Positions 8,561 to 17,030 of a DNA stretch of 40,210 nt are shown piece by piece. Each line of letters starts with the position of its first letter. Position 1 is the first letter of the stretch. The notes below the pieces were generated by a model. The model had not been told where the DNA came from, did not search any database, and saw nothing but the letters and a program-made list of their open reading frames with translations. Location of the stretch: positions 1 to 40,210 of the forward strand of contig JBFLVQ010000011.1 in NCBI GenBank assembly GCA_040758525.1. The letters run 5' to 3'. A program made the translations under genes and the position numbers. Origin of the DNA: JBFLVQ01 sp040758525 (lineage in GTDB: Bacteria > Acidobacteriota > Blastocatellia > Chloracidobacteriales > JADJPF01).

Positions 8561-10828
8561 TTATTGCGACTCAGTTAATGGCCGCACACGACGCATTCGC
8601 AAAAAATCCACCAGCTTTGGATCATCAGCCGATACCACACAACGGAAACCTATCAACCAACTGCGCGTGCGTTTCTCATCAGGCTTGAATTCAGGAGTGT
8701 GATAGAATCGCCGCGTCGTTCTGGCATCATTAAAATCGCTACGGAAACTCCCCCCCCGTACCACTCGATTGATTGTGCCGTAATCGCTATCAGGTTCAGT
8801 ATTGCCAGCATAAGGCTGATAATAATCTACTACCCATTCGGCAGCATTGCCGGCCATATCCTGAACACCATAACTGCTGGCACCATTGGGGAATTGATTA
8901 ATGGATGTAGGATGATTAGCAGCTAGATTGCTCTGTCCCATCTCAGGTGTATCACCCCAGGGCCATTGCCGCTTCTTACCCTCTTTGGCCTGCCAAGAAG
9001 CAGCCTTCTCCCATTCTGCCTCACTGATCAAACGCTTGCCCGTCCATTGCGCATAAGCAATGGCATCATTCCAACTCACACCCACTACCGGAGCATTGGG
9101 ATAGTTGTTGTAATACTGTTCATCCCACCAGGGGTTGGCTGGTAATCGCCGCTTTGTTGCTTCACAAAATGTCTGGTACTGAGCGTTAGTGGTTTCAAAT
9201 TTATCTATGTAATAGTCTAGTAGTTTCACTTTGTGAGCAGGACGTTCATTAGGAAGATGATTGTCATCGCCCATAGTAAACTCTCCTGCTGGTATCAGGA
9301 TCATAGGTCCAGTATATTCAATCTCCCACGGCAAAGAAGGTTCGACTACCAATGGCACCAGTTCCGCGATTAACGAGCGTTCCTCACCATCATTACCAGT
9401 GACAGATGAGTTGAAATCGGCATAACCTTCATGCCAAACCTGCACCAGCCTTTTACCCGATTTGAGGTAAGACACTCTAATACTGCCATCTACTGCAGTG
9501 ATCCCTCGGTGGATATTATCAATGTAGACATTACTGAAGGGTGGCGCACCCCGCACAATAACGAGAAACCCAGGCTCACCAGGCAACGCCAAATAGAGGA
9601 TCAAGGCAACTACTGCCAATAATGCTGCGCTGGCGATGGTCCCCCATTTCCATAGCAATGGCGAGATTGTTGGGAGAGGTGCTGTTGTGCTTACTGCCGG
9701 GCTTGTAGCAGGCCCATTAGTCACCAGCGGTTGCGGCGGCAATGTCGTACGCCGTGGTCGTAATGGCAGTGGGACAACTGGGGCTGCTGTTACCGTAGCA
9801 GCAGTTTTATGCTGTTGATCAAGCGGCATAGTGATATTGTCTGCTGATGAATCTATTTTGCCGTTCGGTGATTTAATCGCATCAATATCACGTCTGGCCT
9901 CATTTACGCTCTTATATCTTTCATCCATATTTTTTGCCATCAGCCGCTCAACTATACGGGCCAGCGGCCTAGGAATTTGCGGTTCAATATCATTGAGATT
10001 GCGCGCCGCGCGGTTTAGATCGGTATGCCAATTCAACCAGCGCTCAACCACCCCTTCCGGCGATCCCTGATAGATTTGTGAAAACTCTTCTCGAAATCGC
10101 TGCTCACCAAGCAGCATCTCGTAAGCAAGCAGACCAATAGCATAAATATCGATCTGATATTCGCCATTGTCGCGCGCCAGACTACTATCGATAACTTCTG
10201 GAGCAGCATATTTAGCCGTGGCCATCCGAGTGGAATAGCAACGACGATTCGAACGGGCATTTATCTTCTTGCATTCGGCAATGCCGAAGTCGGTGATATA
10301 GGCTGTGCCGTCAGCATCGATCAAAATATTGTTGGCTTTTAAATCATGATGCACTATGCCGCGCTCATGTATGGCTGCCAATCCCGAGAGGATCTGATCG
10401 AGTAGCAATAGTGCTCGTGCCGGTTCAATAGCACCTTGGTAAATTAGTTCACCGAGAGTTGTTCCCTCAATATAATCCATCACAAGAAAGAGTCTGCCCT
10501 GCCAAACCAGTGCATCTCTTACCATCACGATGTTAGGGTGAGGAGGAAGGCGCGCGAGTAACTCTACTTCTTGCTCGAACCACTGTTGAACTTCAGGATT
10601 ATTAGCCAGCTCAGATCTAATCTCTTTAATCGCGACATATTTTTTGAAGTGCGGATGCAGTGCTTTGTAGACCGTGCCCATCCCGCCTTTGCCGATCTCG
10701 GTGATAATTTCGTATTTCTCTATTCTTGCGCCTGAGCGTATCGGTTGTGAGCGTGAATCGTCGTTCGCATCTGATTTGACCTGTGATGCTGTAAGGCTAT
10801 TTATATTCTTTGTGCCTTCTACATTCAC
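8561..10828 (-). CDS. Transmembrane Ser/Thr protein kinase with PEGA-like and SUMF1/FGE-like extracytoplasmic domains (PpkA-like)
   Basis: 755 residues; GTG start at 10828 with a strong GAGGAGG ribosome site 8 nt upstream. Kinase domain about 36-320: 'IGKGGMGTVYKA' glycine loop, K68 in 'AIKE', 'HHDLKANN' with D162, 'DFG' at 180-182 and 'AAPE'. The usual HRD Arg is His, so it is a non-RD kinase. A Pro/Thr-rich linker, a membrane helix at about 393-414, a PEGA-like domain at 420-490 and a SUMF1/FGE-type domain at 505-732 ('IPAGEFTMG', 'GKRLISEAEWEKAA', 'GNAAEWV', 'RGGSF', 'GFRC') follow. The SUMF1 domain lacks the paired active-site Cys (the segment reads 'NDARTTRRF'), so it is probably a binding domain. 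PpkA-type kinases activate T6SS by phosphorylating Fha proteins; two FHA proteins are in this operon. No cognate PP2C phosphatase is visible here. Confidence 0.9.
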   Translation of the reverse strand: MNVEGTKNINSLTASQVKSDANDDSRSQPIRSGARIEKYEIITEIGKGGMGTVYKALHPHFKKYVAIKEIRSELANNPEVQQWFEQEVELLARLPPHPNIVMVRDALVWQGRLFLVMDYIEGTTLGELIYQGAIEPARALLLLDQILSGLAAIHERGIVHHDLKANNILIDADGTAYITDFGIAECKKINARSNRRCYSTRMATAKYAAPEVIDSSLARDNGEYQIDIYAIGLLAYEMLLGEQRFREEFSQIYQGSPEGVVERWLNWHTDLNRAARNLNDIEPQIPRPLARIVERLMAKNMDERYKSVNEARRDIDAIKSPNGKIDSSADNITMPLDQQHKTAATVTAAPVVPLPLRPRRTTLPPQPLVTNGPATSPAVSTTAPLPTISPLLWKWGTIASAALLAVVALILYLALPGEPGFLVIVRGAPPFSNVYIDNIHRGITAVDGSIRVSYLKSGKRLVQVWHEGYADFNSSVTGNDGEERSLIAELVPLVVEPSLPWEIEYTGPMILIPAGEFTMGDDNHLPNERPAHKVKLLDYYIDKFETTNAQYQTFCEATKRRLPANPWWDEQYYNNYPNAPVVGVSWNDAIAYAQWTGKRLISEAEWEKAASWQAKEGKKRQWPWGDTPEMGQSNLAANHPTSINQFPNGASSYGVQDMAGNAAEWVVDYYQPYAGNTEPDSDYGTINRVVRGGSFRSDFNDARTTRRFYHTPEFKPDEKRTRSWLIGFRCVVSADDPKLVDFLRMRRVRPLTESQ

Positions 10829-11199
10829 ACTTCACGCCTCCTCAACCCTTCTTGATAGCTCAGAACCATCTTTGACGAGTAGTACTCAATGCAATGATTG
10901 TGCCTCTCAAACTATTAAGTGTGACCTAAAAACAGTAGCAGGGAGAGAAAGATTGGATGGAAAAATTCGCACTGTAGTCGAAATAATCCGCATTTATTGG
11001 TTTTATTAAATAATCAAACCAGCACTTAATTAATAGTTGAAAACCCTAATTTGTAGAGAAGAATTTGAAGAATTTAGTGGCAGTTGAATCTTAACTACAA
11101 CAAGTTTGCAGTAACTTCAACTACCTGGAATGGAGTTTGCCTTTGAATTTTTACTTTTGAATTTTTACTAATGGTTAATTAAGTAACGCGGAGCAACCA
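10829..11199. promoter_or_regulatory. Divergent intergenic control region between the kinase operon and tssM
   Basis: 371 nt with no supported gene. The two T6SS operons start from it in opposite directions, so it must hold both promoters or one bidirectional switch. It is AT-rich towards tssM and contains a tandem repeat (listed separately). The tssM start has GCGGAG upstream and the kinase start has GAGGAGG. I cannot identify sigma-70 or sigma-54 promoter elements with confidence. Confidence 0.6.
11142..11169. repeat. Perfect 14-bp direct tandem repeat upstream of tssM
   Basis: TTTGAATTTTTACT occurs twice, head to tail, at 11142-11155 and 11156-11169, ending 30 nt before the tssM start codon. 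Exact tandem copies at a promoter-proximal spot could be regulator-binding half sites or a slippage duplication. Which one cannot be told from a single sequence. Confidence 0.8.
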
Positions 11200-14100
11200 A
11201 TGCCATTTTTTTCTCAGCACAAGGAAAGGTTTAGAGCTATTCTGTCAATCTTCACACTGATTGCCATCTATGGGGTGGCAGGAATATTGACATGGTTACT
11301 CGGCTCTTCTTATGGCCTCAGTACTAGAGGGCAGATAATTCTGATTGGTATTATTCTGCTCACTTTCCCATTTGCGCTCTTAATCAACTACTTCATCAAA
11401 AGGCGGGGAGAAAAATCTGCAGATACTAAACAAAAATTTGCTGAACAAAGAGAAAACCCTAGTGAAATTGCAACGGCAAATTATCTTGAATTGAAGCGGG
11501 ATGCGGAAGAGGCAGTACAGTGGTTGCGTAATACCAAGCTAGCAACCACCCAATCTGGTGATGTTGTCTATCAGCTCCCCTGGTTCTTAGTAGCAGGCCC
11601 GCCCGCAAGTGGAAAGACATCAATGCTTCTATTGTCGGGACTCGACTATCACATTCTACCCAGCAAACGCAGCCTAGATGAGAATGTAATACAACCCACA
11701 CAATACTGTGAGTGGCGGATCACCGATGAAGCAGTCTTTATCGATACTGCGGGACGATTTCAGAAGGAAGGTGCTGATGGTAATGAATGGAGTGTGCTGT
11801 TAAATACTATCAAACAATATCGCAAAGATCGTCCTATTGACGGCCTTATTATCAGCGTGAATGCCGGAGAAATAATAGGCGCAACAGAGGCACAGATTGA
11901 GCAACAGGCAAAGTCGTTGCGTACCCGCATTGATGAGACCATGAAGCAGGTAGAGACTCGCTTTCCAGTCTACCTCATCTTCACCCATGCTAATGCTATT
12001 TCCGGCTTCGAAGAATTTTTCCGTACCTATGATCATGGCGGTCGTGCCCAAGCTTGGGGAGCAACAATACCACTTCAACAGGCGGGGCATCCTATCTTTG
12101 ATATCGAATTCGATTATCTCTATGATGCCATGATACGCCATCGTCTGGTACGATTGGGTGAGCCGGCAGTGACTGCCGAGCAGCTACTGATCTTCGATTT
12201 CCCCATCAGGTTTAGCGAAGCGGCTAATAGATTGGCACTCTTTGCCACCGCACTCTTCAGACCAAATCCATTCCATGATAATCCTCTTGTGCGTGGCTTC
12301 TATCTAATCAACAGCAGCATTGAGAGGCGGTTAGTCGCTGCCCCGATCGGCGCAACCATCGAGAAACCAGCCAATGAAGCAGCAATGGTGGCTAAGGAGG
12401 GCTACTTCATCGAAGATCTCTTTCGTCAGATATTACTGCGCGATAAAGATCTGGCTGCGTCATTTCAGATCAGAAAAAGAGAACCTTACAAAGTACAGCG
12501 TGTATTGACGGCAATAGCAGTGATAGTGATGCTCTTTCTCGTCGGTGGGTTCTTTATCTCTCTGAGCAAAAATAGAGAACTTATTGCCGATGGCGTGGAG
12601 CGAGCTGCGCGTGTGGAGGAGTTTAGCCGCGCCGAGTTCGGCAAACAGCCAATAGCTAAAGAGCCGGCAGCATTGCGTGCGGAATTAGAAGCGCTGGAAT
12701 CTTTGCGAGAAACGCTGGAAAGACTCGATACTTATCATCAGGCTTCACCGCCGTTCTCGCATAGATTCGGACTTTATAGCGGCAATGCGATCAATCCCAA
12801 TCTGCGTGCAATCTATTTTGAAGTTTTGACGCGAAGATTCTTTAAACCTGCAGTTGCCGCTCTGGAGAAAGATCTGCAAGGGTTCACCTCCGAAAAAGCA
12901 CAGGATAGTTCCAAGATTACTGAGGAAGATCTGGGTCGATACTATGATCGACTTAAAACCTACCTTATGCTCTCTGATCCGGAGAAGCGTGAGCCTGTTT
13001 TTCTTGCCAATCAACTGGCAGACTACTGGCAAGGAATAGCCCCGCCGGATATGGAATTGGTAGCGCGGCAGCAACTTGAATTCTATGCTCACCAAGCAAT
13101 TCATAATGATGTTCCGCATATTAAGGCAAATGATCAACTGGTTGCGGAATCACGCCGATTGTTAACTGCCTATCCGGCTATCAATCGCTTCTACAAACGG
13201 CTCACTTCAGAAATTGATAACAAAGTAGCCGCCGTAAGCACTGATACCATCCTGCAAGGGCGCGGTCGTGGTTGGATAACAGGCACATACACGGTAGCGG
13301 GCAGCTTTACCGTAGAGGGTTATCACAACTATATGAGCACGGCATTAAAAACAGCCGCTGAAGAGATGGGCAAAGAGGATTGGGTGATGGGTTCGGTGGC
13401 ATTACCAGCGCGAGATCTGAAAGCCGATATAGGCAAGCTGCAGAGCCTCTATTTTCGTGACTATACCGCGCAATGGCAGAGATTCATTAAGGGCATTGTG
13501 ATTATGCCCTTTAGAAATCGAGATGAGGCTGTTGAAGCGATGAGGCTGTTGTCGGCCAGCGATTCACCTATGGTGTTGCTGGCCGCAGAGGTCGCGCGTC
13601 AAACCAATCTCTCGGCAAATCCTCAGAGGGGAGGAATTACGGGATGGATTAAGAGTCTCTTCTCCTCGGCCCCAACCGACATTACTGGTGTTATCGATGT
13701 TGAGAAAGAGTTCAAACCACTACAAGAATTTATGGCCGAACCGGCGAAAGAGGCATCAAGGATATCTCAATATCGTGCAGTGCTGCGCACTGTGCTGGAT
13801 AGCCTGGAGGGTGCCTCTGCGGATCAACTGGCGCAGACTTCTCGACTGTTGTTAACAGGCAAGGATGATATCGGGTTGCACAAAGCTGAATTGAGCGTGA
13901 ACAAATTAACGGAGAATTTTAAAACCGCTGCCGCTGCCGATTCCCTAGCATTTCTTAGGCAACCACTGGGTAATTTACGGGCCATGCTCTATGGCAGCGG
14001 TTACGAACAGATAGAACGTAGTTGGAAAGAGCAGATCTTTCCTAAAGCGCATGCTCTGGAAGCGGGCTTTCCTTTTACCAATACTGGAGAGGCGGCAGTA

Positions 14101-14691
14101 ACCGATCTGGCCCGTTTCTTCAACCCGGTCAATGGACAATTTACTCTTTTCTTCAATGACAAGCTGGCAACTTCATTGGAAGATGCGCAGGGTCGCTGGC
14201 GATTAAAAGAGACCGGAGCATTCAAGTTCTCACCAGATTTTATCAATTATCTGAATGGTGTGCGCCAATTGCGAGATGCACTCTTTCCTCACGGTGGCCA
14301 GCAACCGGAAGTGAACTATGAGATTACTCTGCAGCCAGTAGCAGGTTCGGACATAGTACTGGAAATTGATGGTATTCGCGCTGAAACACGGGGCAACACG
14401 CCACAATCAGCAAAGTTTGTCTGGCCGGCGCGGGCCGGTTCATCAGGGGTAAAAATAACCGTGATAACGGGTGGTCAAATCTTTGAGCGAGCATATCCAG
14501 GGGAATGGGGATTATTCAAGATGGTTGCCGCCGGGGGTCCAAACCTCTCTGCTGGCGGCAATCAATTCCAATTGGCATGGAATATCGGCAATACCACAGT
14601 GCGTGCGCTATTGCGGCCATCAAGCACTATCAATCCCTTTCAGCGTAATCTCTTCGCGCAGCTTCGCGCTCCTCAAGAACTGCGGGAATAA
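11200..14691 (+). CDS. tssM: T6SS membrane complex protein TssM (IcmF)
   Basis: 1163 residues, the usual length. TssM spans the inner membrane and crosses the periplasm to form the channel of the membrane complex with TssL and TssJ. Two N-terminal helices (about 13-35 and 45-66) are followed by a cytoplasmic NTPase-like domain with an intact Walker A, 'GPPASGKT' at 133-140, and a Walker-B-like 'AVFIDTAGR' at about 178-186. A third membrane helix lies at about 430-455 ('AVIVMLFLVGGFF'), then a long periplasmic part, ending in a beta-rich domain that normally contacts the TssJ lipoprotein. GCGGAG lies just upstream of ATG 11200. It is the first gene of the rightward operon; tagJ follows after 39 nt. 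No tssJ is visible in the window. Confidence 0.95.
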   Translation: MPFFSQHKERFRAILSIFTLIAIYGVAGILTWLLGSSYGLSTRGQIILIGIILLTFPFALLINYFIKRRGEKSADTKQKFAEQRENPSEIATANYLELKRDAEEAVQWLRNTKLATTQSGDVVYQLPWFLVAGPPASGKTSMLLLSGLDYHILPSKRSLDENVIQPTQYCEWRITDEAVFIDTAGRFQKEGADGNEWSVLLNTIKQYRKDRPIDGLIISVNAGEIIGATEAQIEQQAKSLRTRIDETMKQVETRFPVYLIFTHANAISGFEEFFRTYDHGGRAQAWGATIPLQQAGHPIFDIEFDYLYDAMIRHRLVRLGEPAVTAEQLLIFDFPIRFSEAANRLALFATALFRPNPFHDNPLVRGFYLINSSIERRLVAAPIGATIEKPANEAAMVAKEGYFIEDLFRQILLRDKDLAASFQIRKREPYKVQRVLTAIAVIVMLFLVGGFFISLSKNRELIADGVERAARVEEFSRAEFGKQPIAKEPAALRAELEALESLRETLERLDTYHQASPPFSHRFGLYSGNAINPNLRAIYFEVLTRRFFKPAVAALEKDLQGFTSEKAQDSSKITEEDLGRYYDRLKTYLMLSDPEKREPVFLANQLADYWQGIAPPDMELVARQQLEFYAHQAIHNDVPHIKANDQLVAESRRLLTAYPAINRFYKRLTSEIDNKVAAVSTDTILQGRGRGWITGTYTVAGSFTVEGYHNYMSTALKTAAEEMGKEDWVMGSVALPARDLKADIGKLQSLYFRDYTAQWQRFIKGIVIMPFRNRDEAVEAMRLLSASDSPMVLLAAEVARQTNLSANPQRGGITGWIKSLFSSAPTDITGVIDVEKEFKPLQEFMAEPAKEASRISQYRAVLRTVLDSLEGASADQLAQTSRLLLTGKDDIGLHKAELSVNKLTENFKTAAAADSLAFLRQPLGNLRAMLYGSGYEQIERSWKEQIFPKAHALEAGFPFTNTGEAAVTDLARFFNPVNGQFTLFFNDKLATSLEDAQGRWRLKETGAFKFSPDFINYLNGVRQLRDALFPHGGQQPEVNYEITLQPVAGSDIVLEIDGIRAETRGNTPQSAKFVWPARAGSSGVKITVITGGQIFERAYPGEWGLFKMVAAGGPNLSAGGNQFQLAWNIGNTTVRALLRPSSTINPFQRNLFAQLRAPQELRE

Positions 14692-14730
14692 CCATTAGAG
14701 ATAGCGCTGAAATTAGATCTGGAGGTCAAA

Positions 14731-15561
14731 ATGTCAAAACCTAAAACTATCAGCCTCTCTGCCAAAGAGTTGTTTGATGCTGGACAATTGCAGGCCGCAA
14801 TCGAAACTTTGACGCTCGAAGTAAAAACTAATCCGACCGACAACTGGCGTCGCACATTTCTCTTTGAGTTGCTCTGTTTCAAAGGTGAATGGAATCGCGC
14901 CGAAGGCCAACTCGATGTACTGGCACTGCAGAGCGCAAAAGCGGAGATCGGCGTGCAGGCATATCGCAATAACATCATCGCGGAACGCGCTCGACAGCGA
15001 CTCATGAGTGAAAGTTTACAACCAAATTTTCTGATGCCGCCGCCTGCTTATATTGACTTCCATTTATCAGCGATCGATCGGATACGTGAAAAGCAACCAG
15101 AGCAAGCGCGTAAACTGTTGGATAGATCGGAGCAAGAACGTCCCAAAGTAGCCGGCAGACTCAATGGTAAGAAGATCCATAACCTTAGAGACTACGATGA
15201 TCTGTTTGCGCCTGTGCTAGAAGTGTTTGTACAGGAGAAGTACACCTGGTTGCCTTTTGAACAGATCAAGCGCCTGGAGATTGAAGCGCCAAAAGAGTTG
15301 CGCGATCTGTTATGGACCAGAGCACGCATTACAACGATTGACGCGATCATTGGCGAAGTATTTGTGCCGGTGCTCTATCCAGGTTCAAGCGTGCATCCCA
15401 ACGATCTTATCAAGTTGGGCAGGATGACAGATTGGCAAGAAGTAATTGAAGGCCTCTACGTTGCGAACGGAATGCATGTTTACCTCGCGGATAATAAAGA
15501 GAAGACCATCTTCGATCTCAAAGAGATTGAATTTGAGACCAAAATGTTGAAAGCAAAATAG
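14731..15561 (+). CDS. tagJ: T6SS accessory protein TagJ (ImpE family)
   Basis: 276 residues, matching ImpE/TagJ length. The N-terminal half is tetratricopeptide-like helical ('AKELFDAGQLQAAIETLT', 'TNPTDNWRRTFLFELLCFKG'), and the C-terminal half has the ImpE core ('NLRDYDDLFAPVLEV', 'YTWLPFEQIKRLEIEAPKEL', 'RDLLWTRARI', 'VLYPGSS'). TagJ proteins in characterised systems bind the N-terminus of the small sheath subunit TssB and modulate sheath handling by ClpV, so the presence of tagJ upstream of tssAB fits. GGAGGT lies 7 nt before ATG 14731. A 262-nt gap holding a tiny ORF separates it from tssA. Confidence 0.9.
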   Translation: MSKPKTISLSAKELFDAGQLQAAIETLTLEVKTNPTDNWRRTFLFELLCFKGEWNRAEGQLDVLALQSAKAEIGVQAYRNNIIAERARQRLMSESLQPNFLMPPPAYIDFHLSAIDRIREKQPEQARKLLDRSEQERPKVAGRLNGKKIHNLRDYDDLFAPVLEVFVQEKYTWLPFEQIKRLEIEAPKELRDLLWTRARITTIDAIIGEVFVPVLYPGSSVHPNDLIKLGRMTDWQEVIEGLYVANGMHVYLADNKEKTIFDLKEIEFETKMLKAK

Positions 15562-15620
15562 TGGTATGAGGGTAATGGAATCACAAGCATCAGCTCAAAA
15601 TTGATCAGGAGGTGAGCAAT

Positions 15621-15761
15621 ATGATCATTGATGTGATTGATATGGAAGATCCCGCTGTCGGTGGTTGGGCGGAGACAGCTCTGGCTGGTGTCAATTCAGA
15701 AAAGGTGATCCTTTATGGCATGTGTAATTTTTCTTGCACTACCGGAACACCTGTTCGTTAG
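15621..15761 (+). CDS. Predicted 46-residue peptide between tagJ and tssA, unknown function
   Basis: An ATG-started, TAG-ended ORF of 46 codons in an otherwise gene-free gap inside the T6SS operon. AGGAGGTG lies 6 nt before the ATG, one of the best ribosome sites of the window, which is the main reason to believe it is translated. The first half is acidic and hydrophobic ('MIIDVIDMEDPAVGGW'); the C-terminus is small and rich in Cys, Ser and Thr ('MCNFSCTTGTPVR') with two Cys four apart. There is no signal peptide or membrane helix. I do not recognise the family. The shape (acidic leader, Gly-Gly, short Cys/Ser/Thr tail) recalls modified-peptide precursors, but no modifying enzyme is visible in the window. 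It could also be a leader peptide controlling tssA. Confidence 0.5.
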   Translation: MIIDVIDMEDPAVGGWAETALAGVNSEKVILYGMCNFSCTTGTPVR

Positions 15762-15823
15762 CAGTTAACTATTAGTCAATTACTTGTTAACCAACTTTAA
15801 GGCATTAAAAAGGAGTACCAGCA

Positions 15824-16978
15824 ATGTCTTCAGCAATTGCCACCGCCAAAGAAGAGTCTCTCGATATGGAGGCGTTGTTAACACCGATTCCTGGCAATAA
15901 TCCTGTCGGTGAGAGTCTGCAATATTCTGGACTTTATAGCGAGATACGTGAAGCGCGTCGTGTCGAAGAGGCTTTTGGTGAAAGCCAAGCGCAGACAAAA
16001 ACTCCAGCCTGGTCTCAGATCGCTAATTTAGCAATAGATGCGCTCCAGAATCGCACAAAAGATCTGCAGATAGGTGTCTGGCTAGTTGAAGCCTTGGTCA
16101 AGTTGCATGGTTTTGCTGGGTTGCGGGCAGGACTGGAGTTTATTAGGGAGTTAATGGTTCGTTATTGGGACAATCTCTATCCAGAGATTGAAGAAGGAGA
16201 TCTGGAAGGGCGCGCCAATGCGCTCGCCTGGCTCGATCGTCAACTTGCTGTTGCCATTAAGGAAGTACCTATCACTAACTCGGCTACTGGCACGAACTAC
16301 TCTTATTTTCAATGGCAAGAATCGAAGGAGTTTGAGATCCCGGAGAACTTGGAGGGGCTCGATTCTGATGCTCTCAAACCTTTTCTTGAGATGAGAGAGC
16401 GAGCAGAAAAAGAGGGCAAGATCACAAGCGAAAAATGGCGTATTGCTGAGCGCACCAGCAAGCGCGCTTTTTATGAAGAGACGGCGATTTTATTAGACCA
16501 AAGCTGGCAGGAATTTGAAGCGCTAGACAGATTGATGGATGAGAAGCTGGCTCGTGAGACACCGGGAATGGGAGCGCTCAAGATGACGTTGGATGAGCTG
16601 CGCACTCTGATTGGCAAGATTGTTAAAGAGAAACGTATCTTGGAGCCTGATCCACAAGAAGAGGCTACAACCGCAATGGCGGTCGCTGAGCAAGGTCCAG
16701 CGGCAATAGCGACAAGCAGTAAAGGCGGCATGCTAAACACGGGCGGAACAATCAGCAATCGCCTGGAAGCGATTAAACGATTGAAGGAGATCGCCGAATA
16801 CTTTCATAAAGCAGAGCCGCACAACCCTATCTCATATCTCATCGACCGCGCCGTTAAGTGGGGTGAGATGCCATTGGATAGATGGCTTGTCGATGTGATC
16901 AAAAACGATGATGTACTCAAACAGTTGCGAGACACGCTCGGCATCATACCATTGGCCAGCGCGCCCGCTGAAGAATAA
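15824..16978 (+). CDS. tssA: T6SS baseplate/sheath assembly protein TssA
   Basis: 384 residues. The N-terminal ImpA_N domain is clear at about 20-150 ('PIPGNNPVGESLQY', 'WSQIANLAIDAL', 'KDLQIGVWLVEALVKLHGF', 'RYWDNLYP'). TssA proteins prime baseplate and sheath assembly and stay at the distal sheath end. The C-terminal region has 'RLEAIKRLKEIAEYFHKAEP' and 'NPISYLIDRAVKWGEMPLD', the common C-terminal signature of TssA subtypes with ImpA_N followed by a VasJ-like tail. A flexible Ala/Thr-rich linker lies at about 285-305. AGGAG stands 9 nt before ATG 15824. It is followed by a strong hairpin and then tssB. Confidence 0.92.
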   Translation: MSSAIATAKEESLDMEALLTPIPGNNPVGESLQYSGLYSEIREARRVEEAFGESQAQTKTPAWSQIANLAIDALQNRTKDLQIGVWLVEALVKLHGFAGLRAGLEFIRELMVRYWDNLYPEIEEGDLEGRANALAWLDRQLAVAIKEVPITNSATGTNYSYFQWQESKEFEIPENLEGLDSDALKPFLEMRERAEKEGKITSEKWRIAERTSKRAFYEETAILLDQSWQEFEALDRLMDEKLARETPGMGALKMTLDELRTLIGKIVKEKRILEPDPQEEATTAMAVAEQGPAAIATSSKGGMLNTGGTISNRLEAIKRLKEIAEYFHKAEPHNPISYLIDRAVKWGEMPLDRWLVDVIKNDDVLKQLRDTLGIIPLASAPAEE

Positions 16979-16987
16979 CGGAATGGC

Positions 16988-17014
16988 TAACTAGAGTTGT
17001 TTCAACTCTAGTTA
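16988..17014. promoter_or_regulatory. Perfect 12-bp stem-loop between tssA and tssB
   Basis: Arms 16988-16999 and 17003-17014 are exact inverted repeats (TAACTAGAGTTG / CAACTCTAGTTA) around a TTT loop. No T-run follows, so a classical terminator is unlikely. It ends a few nt before the tssB ribosome site (AAGGAAAAG). It may protect or define the 5' end of a processed mRNA encoding the highly expressed sheath and tube genes, or be an operator. Confidence 0.7.
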
Positions 17015-17030
17015 AGAAAGGAAAAGCATT

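Noticed and set aside
15621..15761. Idea that the 46-residue peptide is a RiPP precursor with known class
   Set aside because: No modification enzyme, protease or transporter of such pathways is visible in the window, and the core does not match a class I can name.
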